Under the pieces are notes generated by a model, which ran no database searches, had not been told where the DNA came from, and saw only the letters and a list, made by a program, of their open reading frames with translations. Made by a program: the position numbers and the translations under genes. Of a stretch of 64,000 nt of DNA, positions 52,501 to 61,477 are shown piece after piece; the stretch's first letter is position 1; every line of letters starts with the position of its first letter. Source of the stretch: Thermotoga caldifontis AZM44c09. Lineage in GTDB: Bacteria; Thermotogota; Thermotogae; Thermotogales; DSM-5069. The stretch is from the NCBI RefSeq assembly GCF_000828655.1, contig NZ_AP014509.1:62001-126000 (forward strand), given 5' to 3'.

Positions 52501-53907
52501 ATGGAGCGGCAGACGAAAGGCGTTGAACTCCTCAGGTCCGATCCGAAACGAGCGATAATGAAACTCTCGTTACCCATGATGACCGCCATGCTGGTGCAGG
52601 CGCTCTACAACCTCGTCGATACGATCTGGGTCTCGGGTGTGGGACCTGAGGCCCTCGCCGGTATCGGGCTGTTCTTTCCCATCTTCATGGTCATACTCGC
52701 CTTCGCAGGAGGCATCGCGGTCGGTGCGAACTCGCTCATCTCCCGGAAAGTCGGTGAAAGGAACAAGCCAGAAGCCGACAGGGCCGCGAGTTCCGCGATA
52801 GTACTGGTGTTGATCTTGGGCTTGATTGCGAGCGTGGCTGGAAATTTAGTCATGAAACCGTTGCTGAGCCTGACGGGTGCCTCTGGCCAGACGTTGAAAC
52901 TCGCTATGGATTACGCTAACATCCTTCTGACCTCCATCACGTTGTTGATGTTCAACAACGTGGTGAACGGCATTCTCAGGGGCGAGGGCGACACGAAGAG
53001 GGCAATGTACGCGATCAGTTTCGGTGCGGTTCTGAACATGTTTCTCGATCCACTGTTCATATACACCTTCAAGCTCGGTGTGAAGGGCGCGGCCTACGCG
53101 ACCGTCATCTCCATAGCCGCGTCCTCCATGCTGATGATCCACTGGCTCTTCATAAAGAAAGACACGTACGTATCGATGAGCTTCAGACACCTGAAAGGCA
53201 TCAGAAACACGATCTTCGAGATCCTTCGCGTTGGTGTTCCTTCGTCCTTCGCACAGATCATCATGTCCACCTCGATCTTCATACTGAACGTGTTCATCGT
53301 GAAAGCTGGAGGAGACCTTGGGGTTGCGATCTTCACGAGCGCCTGGAGGATCATCAACTTCGGGACCATACCCATGATGGGCATCGCGGCCGCCGTAACA
53401 TCGGTCACGGGAGCCGCGTTCGGTGAGAGGAACGCCGTGAAGTTGAAATCAGCTTATCTTTTCGCTGTCAAGTTCGGCCTGCTCGTCGGTCTGTGCGTCA
53501 ACCTGCTGGTGCTGCTGTTCGCTCCGAAACTCGCGCTCCTCTTCACTTACTCGGAAAGCTCGCGCGTCATATTCGACGATCTCGTCAAAGCTTTGAGAGT
53601 TCTGAGCTTCTTCATTCCCACCGTGCCCTTCGGTATGTTCACCTCCGCGATGTTTCAGGGGATCGGCCATGCCTTCAAGGGCTTGGCGGTCTCCATCTTG
53701 AGAACGGTGGTGCTCCACGTGCTCTTCTCGTACCTCTTCGTGTTCGTGTTCAACCTCGGCCTGATCGGGGTGTGGCTGGGAATACTGATGGGCAACGTCG
53801 TGGCGGAAGCGATCACCTTCCTGTGGGGTTTGGCAACTTCGAACAGGCTGAAATCGCAGTTCGAAGCGAAGCTGCAAGAGCAGTTCAACCAGAGCAGGTC
53901 TATCTGA
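52501..53907 (+). CDS. MATE-family multidrug efflux transporter
   Basis: 468 residues with 12 membrane helices in two MatE halves (about 15-180 and 240-400). The family pattern is clear: PMMTAMLVQALYNLVDTIWV, GNLVMKPLLSLTGASGQTL, NVVNGILRGEGDTKRAM and the second-half GMFTSAMFQGIGHAFKGLAVS. It exports cationic compounds by Na+ or H+ antiport. Its end overlaps the convergent lipoprotein gene by 8 bases. No regulator gene is next to it. Confidence 0.94.
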   Translation: MERQTKGVELLRSDPKRAIMKLSLPMMTAMLVQALYNLVDTIWVSGVGPEALAGIGLFFPIFMVILAFAGGIAVGANSLISRKVGERNKPEADRAASSAIVLVLILGLIASVAGNLVMKPLLSLTGASGQTLKLAMDYANILLTSITLLMFNNVVNGILRGEGDTKRAMYAISFGAVLNMFLDPLFIYTFKLGVKGAAYATVISIAASSMLMIHWLFIKKDTYVSMSFRHLKGIRNTIFEILRVGVPSSFAQIIMSTSIFILNVFIVKAGGDLGVAIFTSAWRIINFGTIPMMGIAAAVTSVTGAAFGERNAVKLKSAYLFAVKFGLLVGLCVNLLVLLFAPKLALLFTYSESSRVIFDDLVKALRVLSFFIPTVPFGMFTSAMFQGIGHAFKGLAVSILRTVVLHVLFSYLFVFVFNLGLIGVWLGILMGNVVAEAITFLWGLATSNRLKSQFEAKLQEQFNQSRSI

Positions 53908-54799
53908 ATTTCTCGATCAGGAGTGCGAGCACGGTGCGGCAGAAGAGCACGCTGGTTTTAATCTGTGCCAGATCCACAGCTTCGAACAGATTTTCGAAGT
54001 AATGAAGGTTCAGTAGCTCGAAAGTGTACAAATCCTTTTTTCCATCCGTGTTCAGAAGAGAGTCCGCATCGGCGAGGATCTGTCCCAGGCCAACGGAAAC
54101 GGCCCTGACAGATCCGTTTTCGACTTCACACCTGAACGCCGCCGGAAAGAACCTCGATTCTCTGTAACAGATCGCCAGAACCAGCTCGACTGGAACCGTT
54201 GAAAGATCGACCTCAGGAACGAAGAAACTCGATTCGATCTGCGACGATCTTTTCAATTCTATGTTTGAAGAAGATTCACAAACTCCTGTCAGAAACTCTG
54301 CGTAGAGCGGGATGTCTTCCTCACTCACACCGATGGAGTATTTTTCACACCATTGGTAGAAAAAGCCTCTGTTTCTCCAGTCGTTGATCAACAACGTTTT
54401 GACCCGTTCGATCAGTTCGGAGCGAACCGAACCTCCTTCCACGTTCCAGTCGTTCGCAGCCGCCGGTCTGTCGAAAAGATCGACGAGTGCTGCGGGCGAA
54501 GTTCCATCGATCGAAAGACTGTCCTTCAGAACGTTCAAAATCCTTTCATCGTAGACATCCCACGCCTTCGTTTCAATGAGCTTAGGAAAACTTCCAGTTT
54601 TGAAATACTCATAGTAAGCGAGCACCTCATCGTCGTAGTCTGTGCGTTCGGCGATCTGCGCGAGCGTTTCCTTCGACAGACCGTAGCCGTACCTGTAGGC
54701 GAGCACGGCGTAGCGAAGAGCATCTTCGCTCGTGGAATTCTCCATTCGCACACAGGAAAACAGAAAGAGCGATAGGACAACGATCAAAACCAGCTTCAC
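53900..54799 (-). CDS. Lipoprotein with lysozyme-like (lytic transglycosylase) domain
   Basis: 299 residues. The signal peptide ends in LFLFSC, a lipobox with Cys16 as the lipid site. The helical C-terminal part contains VELVLAICYRESRFFPAAF (catalytic-type Glu in RES) and, about 25 residues on, SVGLGQI, the spacing of the SLT/lytic transglycosylase core (ES...GLMQ). It would cleave peptidoglycan at the envelope. The N-terminal region (about 20-160) is helical and unassigned. It is divergent from the beta-lactamase-like gene. Confidence 0.75.
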   Translation of the reverse strand: MKLVLIVVLSLFLFSCVRMENSTSEDALRYAVLAYRYGYGLSKETLAQIAERTDYDDEVLAYYEYFKTGSFPKLIETKAWDVYDERILNVLKDSLSIDGTSPAALVDLFDRPAAANDWNVEGGSVRSELIERVKTLLINDWRNRGFFYQWCEKYSIGVSEEDIPLYAEFLTGVCESSSNIELKRSSQIESSFFVPEVDLSTVPVELVLAICYRESRFFPAAFRCEVENGSVRAVSVGLGQILADADSLLNTDGKKDLYTFELLNLHYFENLFEAVDLAQIKTSVLFCRTVLALLIEKFR

Positions 54800-54805
54800 G
54801 ACCTA

Positions 54806-54811
54806 TATAAT
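54806..54811 (+). promoter_or_regulatory. -10 box for the beta-lactamase-family gene
   Basis: A perfect TATAAT at 54806-54811 lies 22 bases before the GTG at 54833, in the 33-base gap between two divergent starts. The -35 position (about 54,783-54,788) reads ATCAAA, a weak match. Confidence 0.45.
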
Positions 54812-54832
54812 ACCAGCAAGGGGGTATGGTGT

Positions 54833-56191
54833 GTGGAGTTTTCGAAGCTCGAAGATTTCATACTCGAAAAGATGAGACAGACCAAAATGCCCGCTCTGAG
54901 CATCGCCCTGATCCAGGACGGTCAAATCGTCTACAAAAGAGGGTTCGGCTTCAGAGTTTTAGAAACGTACGCGCCAGCGGACGAGAACACCGTGTACGGT
55001 GTGGGATCCATCACGAAGAGTTTCACTGCGCTCGCGATCGTCAAACTCGCGGAAGAAGGCAAGATCGATCTCGAAAAACCGGTCGAGGAGTATTTACCGA
55101 TCAAACTCAGGCCCTTCGGTGAACCGGTGCGGGTGAAGCATCTTCTCTACCACGCTTCTGGAATCCCCTCGCTCGGTTATGCGGAAGCCTTCATCGACGG
55201 TGCGTTCGGTCTCGGTGACGGTTGGCTCCCCGTGAAGGATCCACAGGACGTCCTTCTCTTCGCGAAGGATGCAGAATCGTGGGCTTTCACGAAACCCAAC
55301 GAGAGATTCTTTTACTCGAACAGTGGCTACGTGATGCTCGGAAAGATCGTCTCAACAGTCACAGGGATGTCGTACGAAGAGTACGTGAAAAGATACATCC
55401 TCGAACCGCTCGGAATGACGCGCTCTTATTTCTCCAGAGACGAGGTGGAGAAAGATCCGAACGTTGCGGCCGGTTACGTTCTCGATCCACAAGGACACCA
55501 CGTGAGGAAGCCGTTTCCCTACGGCATCAGTTCGGATGGGGGACTGCTCAGCAACGTGATGGACCTCTCCAGATACCTGATCTTCTACATGAACGGAGGA
55601 GAGTTCGAAGGGAAACGCATAGTTTCAAAACGGTCCATCGAAACCATGGTCACAGGCCACATCCCCGCACCCTGGGAAAGTTTCGGAGACGAAACCTACG
55701 GCTACGGCTGGATCGTTCATCCGAACTTTCTCGGTGAGAGGTTGATCGAGCACAGTGGTTCGGTGTTGATCTACACGGGTTTCGTCGGCTACGTTCCTGA
55801 AAGAAAGATCGCTGTTGCGGTGCTGTCGAACTGTGCGGGCTATCCCCTTTCGAACATCGGCATGTACGCGCTCGCCCTCATGCTCGACAAAGACCCGGAA
55901 GAATCGCTCGAGTTTGTCAGATCTGACAGGGTCCTGCAGAGCCTGGTCGGTCGGTACGAGGGCTACAGGAAATCCGTGGCGTTCGACGTGAAGAGAAGTG
56001 GAGAATTTCTGATCATGGAAATGGTGAGCAGGAACCTGAAACTGAGTTCTATCCTCGTGCCCGAGAAGGTGGAAAAAGACTACGTCAAATGCTTCACGCT
56101 GCAGAATTTCAGAAAGATGGATGTGGAGTTCTTCATAGAACCGAACAGGATCGTTCTGCTCTACGAAAGGTACAAACTGATCAAGAGCTGA
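54833..56191 (+). CDS. Serine hydrolase of the beta-lactamase/D-aminopeptidase family
   Basis: 452 residues. The penicillin-binding-like triads are intact: SITK (Ser59, Lys62), YSN (about 162) and HSG (about 305). A C-terminal extension of about 90 residues (from about 360) is beta-rich, as in class C-related esterases and D-stereospecific peptidases. No signal peptide is visible, so it may be cytoplasmic, an esterase or peptidase rather than a secreted beta-lactamase. GTG 54833 has AAGGGGG about 6-10 bases upstream. Substrate unknown. Confidence 0.9.
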   Translation: MEFSKLEDFILEKMRQTKMPALSIALIQDGQIVYKRGFGFRVLETYAPADENTVYGVGSITKSFTALAIVKLAEEGKIDLEKPVEEYLPIKLRPFGEPVRVKHLLYHASGIPSLGYAEAFIDGAFGLGDGWLPVKDPQDVLLFAKDAESWAFTKPNERFFYSNSGYVMLGKIVSTVTGMSYEEYVKRYILEPLGMTRSYFSRDEVEKDPNVAAGYVLDPQGHHVRKPFPYGISSDGGLLSNVMDLSRYLIFYMNGGEFEGKRIVSKRSIETMVTGHIPAPWESFGDETYGYGWIVHPNFLGERLIEHSGSVLIYTGFVGYVPERKIAVAVLSNCAGYPLSNIGMYALALMLDKDPEESLEFVRSDRVLQSLVGRYEGYRKSVAFDVKRSGEFLIMEMVSRNLKLSSILVPEKVEKDYVKCFTLQNFRKMDVEFFIEPNRIVLLYERYKLIKS

Positions 56192-56195
56192 ACCA

Positions 56196-57287
56196 TCACT
56201 TTGAAAGCGAGCCAGTTTCGAGAGCGATCACGTAGATGTCTTTACCCGTGATCGGGTTGTCCGATTCGCCGTAGAGCAGGATCTGCTCGTTCCACAACAG
56301 CAACCCTTGAATTGATTGATCGTTCGGTAAGGGTACAGTTTTTGTGTTTCGCAACACTCCATTTCGATCGAGCACGAGGATCACGGGATCAAAACGCGTC
56401 TCTTTCTGCCACAACGTTCCGTACACGAGCAAGCGATCCTCGACAACGGCCATGCCTGAAGGTGAAAAGTCCGATCCCAGATCGAGGAGTTGCTGATTGA
56501 GGATCTTTCCTTTCTCAGAGAGCTGCAAGAGCGTTCCGCACCTGTAGGGTGCGTAAGACGTTGTCCAGCCGAGCACGTGTATCTTTCCATCGAATTCGAT
56601 CGCATCGATCGCCTTGTCCCAATCTCTTTCACCGAAGGTGCGTTCGAAGATCTTTCGTCCCTTTCTGTCGAACATGCAGATCAGCATGTCGCCCTTACCT
56701 TTACCTCTGCTCTCGGTCGAACCGACGCATAAAAGGTTCGAACCCACGAACCTGACGCGGTGGAACCAGTCGTCCGACAGTCCCCCAACCGTTTTGTACC
56801 AGGCAACATCGAAGTTTCGATCCAGCCGAAGCAGGAGCGCATCGAACCAGCCTTTCGTGAGCGTGTTGTAACCACCCGCAACGTAGAGAGCGTCCCGTTC
56901 ATGAACGAGACTTTCAGCCCAGGCCTCCGCGCCCGGAAAATCCAGCGTCCTCTGCCTCAAAAGCTTTCCATCCGCATTGAACCAGCAAAGATAGACCGAT
57001 CTGTGGTACGGTCCTCTCAGCGAATATCCCACCACGATCAACCCTTCTTCAAACAGCGCGGCGTCGTTGATCCTCTCCGCTTTCACACCGTCCATTCGTC
57101 TGATCTCAGCGACTTTCAAAGCTTCATCCAGCAGGATGAGAAAGACTTCCTTGCTGAGATCTTCCTGCACTACGAGGAAGAAACCAGCTTCACTCCGAAA
57201 CAGGGCGATGGCCCTTTCCTGGCCTGGAAGCGCTATCGAAGTGGCGAGAAGGGTGAGTGGAAGAAACAAAAGAAGGAGCGTGCGCAA
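56196..57287 (-). CDS. Secreted protein with propeller-like repeats, function unknown
   Basis: 363 residues. A signal peptide (MRTLLLLFLPLTLLATSIA) precedes repeats of about 45-50 residues that share a pattern such as DALLLRLDRNFDVAWYKTVGG and DMLICMFDRKGRKIFERTFG, ending in GKDIYVIALETG. The repeated D-x-x-x-L-D-x-x-G...W-x-x-T-x-G pattern is that of beta-propeller (quinoprotein or kelch-like) domains found in extracellular proteins. I cannot name a family or function. It ends 5 bases from the convergent hydrolase stop. The start is 68 bases from the divergent SAM hydrolase. Confidence 0.72.
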   Translation of the reverse strand: MRTLLLLFLPLTLLATSIALPGQERAIALFRSEAGFFLVVQEDLSKEVFLILLDEALKVAEIRRMDGVKAERINDAALFEEGLIVVGYSLRGPYHRSVYLCWFNADGKLLRQRTLDFPGAEAWAESLVHERDALYVAGGYNTLTKGWFDALLLRLDRNFDVAWYKTVGGLSDDWFHRVRFVGSNLLCVGSTESRGKGKGDMLICMFDRKGRKIFERTFGERDWDKAIDAIEFDGKIHVLGWTTSYAPYRCGTLLQLSEKGKILNQQLLDLGSDFSPSGMAVVEDRLLVYGTLWQKETRFDPVILVLDRNGVLRNTKTVPLPNDQSIQGLLLWNEQILLYGESDNPITGKDIYVIALETGSLSK

Positions 57288-57355
57288 AGGATTCCCCCCT
57301 TCTGGATCTTCGCAGTGTTATGATACCATTTTGCGTGTGGAGGTGACATGGAAAG

Positions 57356-58141
57356 ATGATCGGTTTTCTCACCGACTGGTCCGTCAGGAGCCATTACGTT
57401 GGAGTGGCGAAGGCAGTCATGAAGAGAATAAATCCTTCTGTGGAGATCATAGACATAACCCACGAGATAGAACCGTTCAACGTGAGGATGGCCTCACACA
57501 TACTCCTGAGGGCTTCGAAGGATTTTCCGCCCGGTTCCATATTCGTCGCGGTGGTCGATTACGGGGTGGGCACGAGCAGGAAGGCCATCTGCATGAGGAC
57601 GAAGAATGAACAGTTCTTCGTGGGCCCGGACAACGGCATCTTCACGCACGTCGCGCTGGAGTACGGTGTGAAGCAGGTAAGAGAGTTGAACAACAAGAAA
57701 TATCACTACGCTTCTTCGTACACCTTCCACGGCAGAGACATCTTCGCACCCGTTGCGGCGCACCTTTCCAGGGGTGTGCCGTTCGAGGAGCTGGGAGACG
57801 TGCTACCAAACTTCGTCGTTCTTCCCGCGAAACAGGCCGAGATCGTGAACGAATCCATCGTCGCGGAGATCGCCTACTTCGACAGTTTCGGAAACGTTCA
57901 AACGAACGTTCCGATCCAATTCGCAGAGAGGCTCGAATGGCAGATGGACGATGTGATCCTCATCAACGAAACCTTCGAGGCGACCTACGTGAGAACGTTC
58001 GGTGATGTTCCAAAAGGCGCCCTGTTGGTACATCCGGACAGCTCTGGATTCCTCGAGATAGCGATAAATCAGGGTTCGGCCGCAGAGAAACTCAAACTCA
58101 AACAGGGTCAGCAGATAACTTTGAGGAGGAAGAAGGCTTGA
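57356..58141 (+). CDS. SAM hydroxide adenosyltransferase (DUF62 family)
   Basis: 261 residues. The DUF62/SAM hydrolase pattern is present: IGFLTDWSVRSHYVGVAKAV, IIDITHEIEPFNVRMASHIL, VVDYGVGTSRK, VGPDNGIFT, FHGRDIFAPVAAHL and the C-terminal beta-barrel. Members hydrolyse S-adenosylmethionine to adenosine and methionine, unlike the related halogenases. The physiological reason in hyperthermophiles is not settled. ATG 57356 is chosen, with GGAGGTG 10 bases upstream. It overlaps the next gene by 4 bases. Confidence 0.93.
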   Translation: MIGFLTDWSVRSHYVGVAKAVMKRINPSVEIIDITHEIEPFNVRMASHILLRASKDFPPGSIFVAVVDYGVGTSRKAICMRTKNEQFFVGPDNGIFTHVALEYGVKQVRELNNKKYHYASSYTFHGRDIFAPVAAHLSRGVPFEELGDVLPNFVVLPAKQAEIVNESIVAEIAYFDSFGNVQTNVPIQFAERLEWQMDDVILINETFEATYVRTFGDVPKGALLVHPDSSGFLEIAINQGSAAEKLKLKQGQQITLRRKKA

Positions 58142-60771
58142 AGCTCATCGTGGGTCACAGGAACCCGGATTTCGACTGTTTCGCTTCGGCCGTGGCGGCA
58201 CAGAAGCTCTATCCAGACCACACGGTGCTCCTCAGCGGGGTTGCTCAGCAGAACCTCGCACAGTTCCTCGCTATCTACGAGGAAAAGTACAGCTACATCA
58301 CCGAGAGCGATCTGACCGACGAGGGCGTGGAATCTCTGATCATCGTCGACACGGCTTCCTTCGAAAGGCTCGGCCAGAAGGTTCAGAAGATCCTGAACAG
58401 AGCTTCGAGAATCGTGATCTACGATCACCATCCGGACATCAAGGAGCAGACCATAACCGGCGAAAAGAAGATAGAGAGCGTTGGGGCAACGGTGACACTG
58501 CTCATCGAAGAGATCGCGAAGAGAAACATCGACATCGACTCGATCGATGCGACCCTGTTCGCCATAGCGATCTACGAGGACACGGGCAGTTTGCTCTACA
58601 CGAGCACAACGCTGAGAGACCTCGAGGCTGTGAAGTTCCTCCTGCAAAGGGGAGCGAACCTCTCGGAGGTTGCGGAGTACATAAGGTACGATCTCAACTT
58701 CGAACAGAAGCAGTTACTCGAACAGCTGCTTTCGAACGTCGAATCCCATCAGATCGACGGCTTGACGGTCCACATCGCCACCGCGGAGACGGAGAAGTTC
58801 ATCGGCGGACTCGCGGCCGTTGCGAGCAAGCTCTGGAACCTTGAAAACGTTGAGACTCTCGTGTGCATAGTCCGCACCGGCAAAAAGATCCACGTGATCA
58901 TGAGGACCTCCTCCAACGAAGTGGACCTCGGAGGGGTGGCGAACGAGCTCGGAGGGGGAGGTCACAGGAAGGCTGCGAGCTTCACGGTGAACGATTCAAA
59001 CATCGCGTCGATCAAGAAGATCGTCCTCGAAACGTTGAAACGCTACGTCAACAGGGGTATCCTTGCGAGAGACATCATGTCTTCACCCGTTCGTGTGGTC
59101 TATTCCGATATGAGCATCGGTGAGGTCAACAAGATCATGGAACGCACGGGCCACAACGGACTGCCCGTCATAGAGGGAAACAGGCTGGTGGGGATCGTCA
59201 CGAAGAAGGCCGTCGACAAGGCGATGAACCACGGGATGCAGAACCATCCTGTGAAGGCCATAATGTCGAGCAAACTGATCGTCGTGGACGCCAACACACC
59301 GCTGAGCAAGGTCAGACAGATCATGGTCGAGAACGACATAGGACGCATACCCGTGCTCGAAAACGGTATACTGGTGGGCATAATAACGAGGACGGACGTG
59401 ATGAGATCGAGCTTCGCGGATGCCGTGAAGAAAGTTGCGAGGAAGGCCGTTTACGAAGAAGACCAGCAGCAGTTCGTGGACGTTCGAAATCTGCTCATCT
59501 CGAAGCTTCCAAGGAGGATCTGCGATCTTTTGAGGCAGCTGGGCCGATTCGGGGACGAACTGAACCTGCCCACCTACATCGTCGGAGGCTTCGTCAGGGA
59601 CCTTTTGATGGGCAATCCCAATTTGGATCTGGACATCGTCGTGGAGCGTGACGGGCTCGCTTTCGCTGATCATGCTGCAAAGAACCTCGATGCCACCCTG
59701 GTCAAACACGAGAAGTTTCTCACAGCTTCTCTGTTTTTAAAGGATGGAACGAGAATAGACATCGCCACGGCACGGACCGAGTACTACGAAGCTCCAACGG
59801 AACTTCCCCAGGTGGAGATCAGCACGATCAAAAAAGATCTGTACAGGAGAGACTTCACGATCAACGCGATGGCGATAAAGCTGAACCAGAAAGATTTCGG
59901 CCTGCTCTTAGACTTCTTCGGTGCGAAGAAAGACTTAGAGAACAAAATCATCAGGTGCCTCCACACACTGAGCTTCGTCGAAGATCCCACGAGGATCCTC
60001 AGGGCTGTCAGGTTCGAGACGCGCTTCGATTTCCACATCGAAGAAAGGACGGCACAGCTCATGCTCGACGCCGTGAGACAGGGTTACCTCGAGAAGGTGA
60101 GTGGACAGAGACTGCGTCAGGAGTTCGAAAAGATCCTGGAAGAACCCAAGTGGCTCTCCGCATTGAGAAGGCTCTCGGACTTCGAAGTGATCAAGCGCAT
60201 GTTCCCGGGCGTTTTTTACACGGTGACCATGGAGCAGAAGCTGAGATCGCTGGCAGACTTTTTGCCGTGGGCTGAGGAATTTTTCGAGAAAGTGGACAGG
60301 TTCTACGCTGTGATGTTCGTCTTCCTTGAATACCATGGAGACACGGCCATAGAACAGATGAAAGAAAGGTACGGTCTTTCGAACAAATTCGTGGACGAGC
60401 TCAAACTGCTGAAGAGGATGATAATCCCGCTTTCGAAGGTCGTATCGAACAGGTTGAACTTCTCGGACATTTACAAGATGACCAAGGGTATCTCTCCGGA
60501 AGGCTTCTGTTACATCGCGAGTTATTTGGATCCAGAATCGCAGGAATACCTCAAGCAGTTCCTCGAAAGACAAAGGAACACGAAGCTGGTGCACGTGGAC
60601 GGCAGAACGATCGTGGAGAAGTTCGGCCTCAAGCCGTCCAGGCTCGTCGGCGAGCTGCTCGAAGAGGTTTACTGTGCGAAGCTCGACGGGTTGATCAGCG
60701 ACGAGCAAGAGCTACAGTTCGTCGAGAGGAAGCTCAGAGACCTCGCTTCTTCAAAAGCTCCTGGACGATGA
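58138..60771 (+). CDS. DHH phosphoesterase - CBS pair - CCA-adding/poly(A) polymerase fusion
   Basis: 877 residues. Order: DHH/RecJ-like phosphoesterase (GHRNPDFD at 6-13, YDHHPD at 95-100), DHHA1 (GGGGHRKAASF, about 276), two CBS domains (about 310-430), then a class II nucleotidyltransferase with GGFVRD at 483-488 and the LDLDIV metal aspartates (about 498 and 500), and the poly(A) polymerase RNA-binding C-terminus. Such fusions are known in Thermotoga and some other bacteria; the nucleotidyltransferase half is taken as the tRNA CCA-adding or poly(A) enzyme and the DHH half as an oligonucleotide phosphodiesterase. The CBS pair suggests adenine-nucleotide control. TTG start with GAGGAGG. Overlaps kamE by 38 bases, convergent. 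Confidence 0.92.
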   Translation: MKLIVGHRNPDFDCFASAVAAQKLYPDHTVLLSGVAQQNLAQFLAIYEEKYSYITESDLTDEGVESLIIVDTASFERLGQKVQKILNRASRIVIYDHHPDIKEQTITGEKKIESVGATVTLLIEEIAKRNIDIDSIDATLFAIAIYEDTGSLLYTSTTLRDLEAVKFLLQRGANLSEVAEYIRYDLNFEQKQLLEQLLSNVESHQIDGLTVHIATAETEKFIGGLAAVASKLWNLENVETLVCIVRTGKKIHVIMRTSSNEVDLGGVANELGGGGHRKAASFTVNDSNIASIKKIVLETLKRYVNRGILARDIMSSPVRVVYSDMSIGEVNKIMERTGHNGLPVIEGNRLVGIVTKKAVDKAMNHGMQNHPVKAIMSSKLIVVDANTPLSKVRQIMVENDIGRIPVLENGILVGIITRTDVMRSSFADAVKKVARKAVYEEDQQQFVDVRNLLISKLPRRICDLLRQLGRFGDELNLPTYIVGGFVRDLLMGNPNLDLDIVVERDGLAFADHAAKNLDATLVKHEKFLTASLFLKDGTRIDIATARTEYYEAPTELPQVEISTIKKDLYRRDFTINAMAIKLNQKDFGLLLDFFGAKKDLENKIIRCLHTLSFVEDPTRILRAVRFETRFDFHIEERTAQLMLDAVRQGYLEKVSGQRLRQEFEKILEEPKWLSALRRLSDFEVIKRMFPGVFYTVTMEQKLRSLADFLPWAEEFFEKVDRFYAVMFVFLEYHGDTAIEQMKERYGLSNKFVDELKLLKRMIIPLSKVVSNRLNFSDIYKMTKGISPEGFCYIASYLDPESQEYLKQFLERQRNTKLVHVDGRTIVEKFGLKPSRLVGELLEEVYCAKLDGLISDEQELQFVERKLRDLASSKAPGR

Positions 60772-61477
60772 AGTTCGCCACCTCGCTCGGGGTCGTTCCA
60801 CTGCCGAAACCTGCATCGTAACCCAGTTCGAGCGCCAGTTCGTGTGTTATCCTCGGACCACCCACTATGACGAGCAGTCTGTCCCTCAAACCTTCGGCGT
60901 AAAGCAGTTCCATCAATTCTGTGAGGTGCTGTATGTGAATGTTCCTCTGCGTCACAACCTGCGAAACGAGGACCACGTCGGCGTTCACTTCCCTGACCTT
61001 CCTGACCAGCTCGATGGGAGGAACCTGCGCCCCCATGTTGTACACCCTGAAGGCCTTGTACCTCTCCAGGCCGTAGTCTCCATGGAAACCTTTCATGTTC
61101 AGTATGGCGTCGAGGCCTATGGTGTGGGCGTCGGTTCCGATCGTCGCACCCACCACGACGATGGGACGCTTGAACTTTTCCAGGACCAGCTCGTCGATCT
61201 TTTCCCGCGGAAGTTTTTGGATCTTCGGCGCGACCACTCTGATCGACGAGAGGTCCACAGAGACGTCAGTCTTTCCGTACACGACAAAGAAAGTGAAACC
61301 TTCGTTGAGGTCCTCCATCGTCGCTATCGTGACTTCATAAAAACCGAGTTTTTCGCACAACTTCTTCGCCGCTTCCCTCGCGAGCGGCCCGTAGGGAACT
61401 GGCAGGGTGAAGGAGAGCTGCACCGCTCCATCGTCCATCTGATCTCCGTACGGTCTCACGAACCTGCGTTCGTTCAT
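60734..61477 (-). CDS. kamE: Lysine 5,6-aminomutase beta subunit KamE
   Basis: 247 residues. N-terminal VRPYGDQMDDGAVQLSFTLP is the KamE/OraE head. The cobalamin motif is GTDAHTIGLDAI with lower-ligand His118. Lys129 in NMKG has the 11-residue spacing of the PLP lysine (Lys144 in the Clostridium enzyme), so the PLP site is kept. C-terminal GSGTTPSEVANFI is the cobalamin-tail motif. With KamD it moves the terminal amino group of D-lysine or beta-lysine using AdoCbl and PLP. It starts in the kamD stop (ATGA). Confidence 0.95.
   Translation of the reverse strand: MNERRFVRPYGDQMDDGAVQLSFTLPVPYGPLAREAAKKLCEKLGFYEVTIATMEDLNEGFTFFVVYGKTDVSVDLSSIRVVAPKIQKLPREKIDELVLEKFKRPIVVVGATIGTDAHTIGLDAILNMKGFHGDYGLERYKAFRVYNMGAQVPPIELVRKVREVNADVVLVSQVVTQRNIHIQHLTELMELLYAEGLRDRLLVIVGGPRITHELALELGYDAGFGSGTTPSEVANFIVQELLKKRGL

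Noticed and set aside
57348-57359. Four-codon leader ORF (ATG GAA AGA TGA) before the SAM hydrolase
   Set aside because: It begins only 2 bases after the Shine-Dalgarno site, too close for initiation; the site is better spaced for the ATG at 57356.
57356-58141. Fluorinase or chlorinase instead of SAM hydrolase
   Set aside because: The lineage and length fit the widespread DUF62 SAM hydrolases, and no halide-enzyme insertion loop is apparent.
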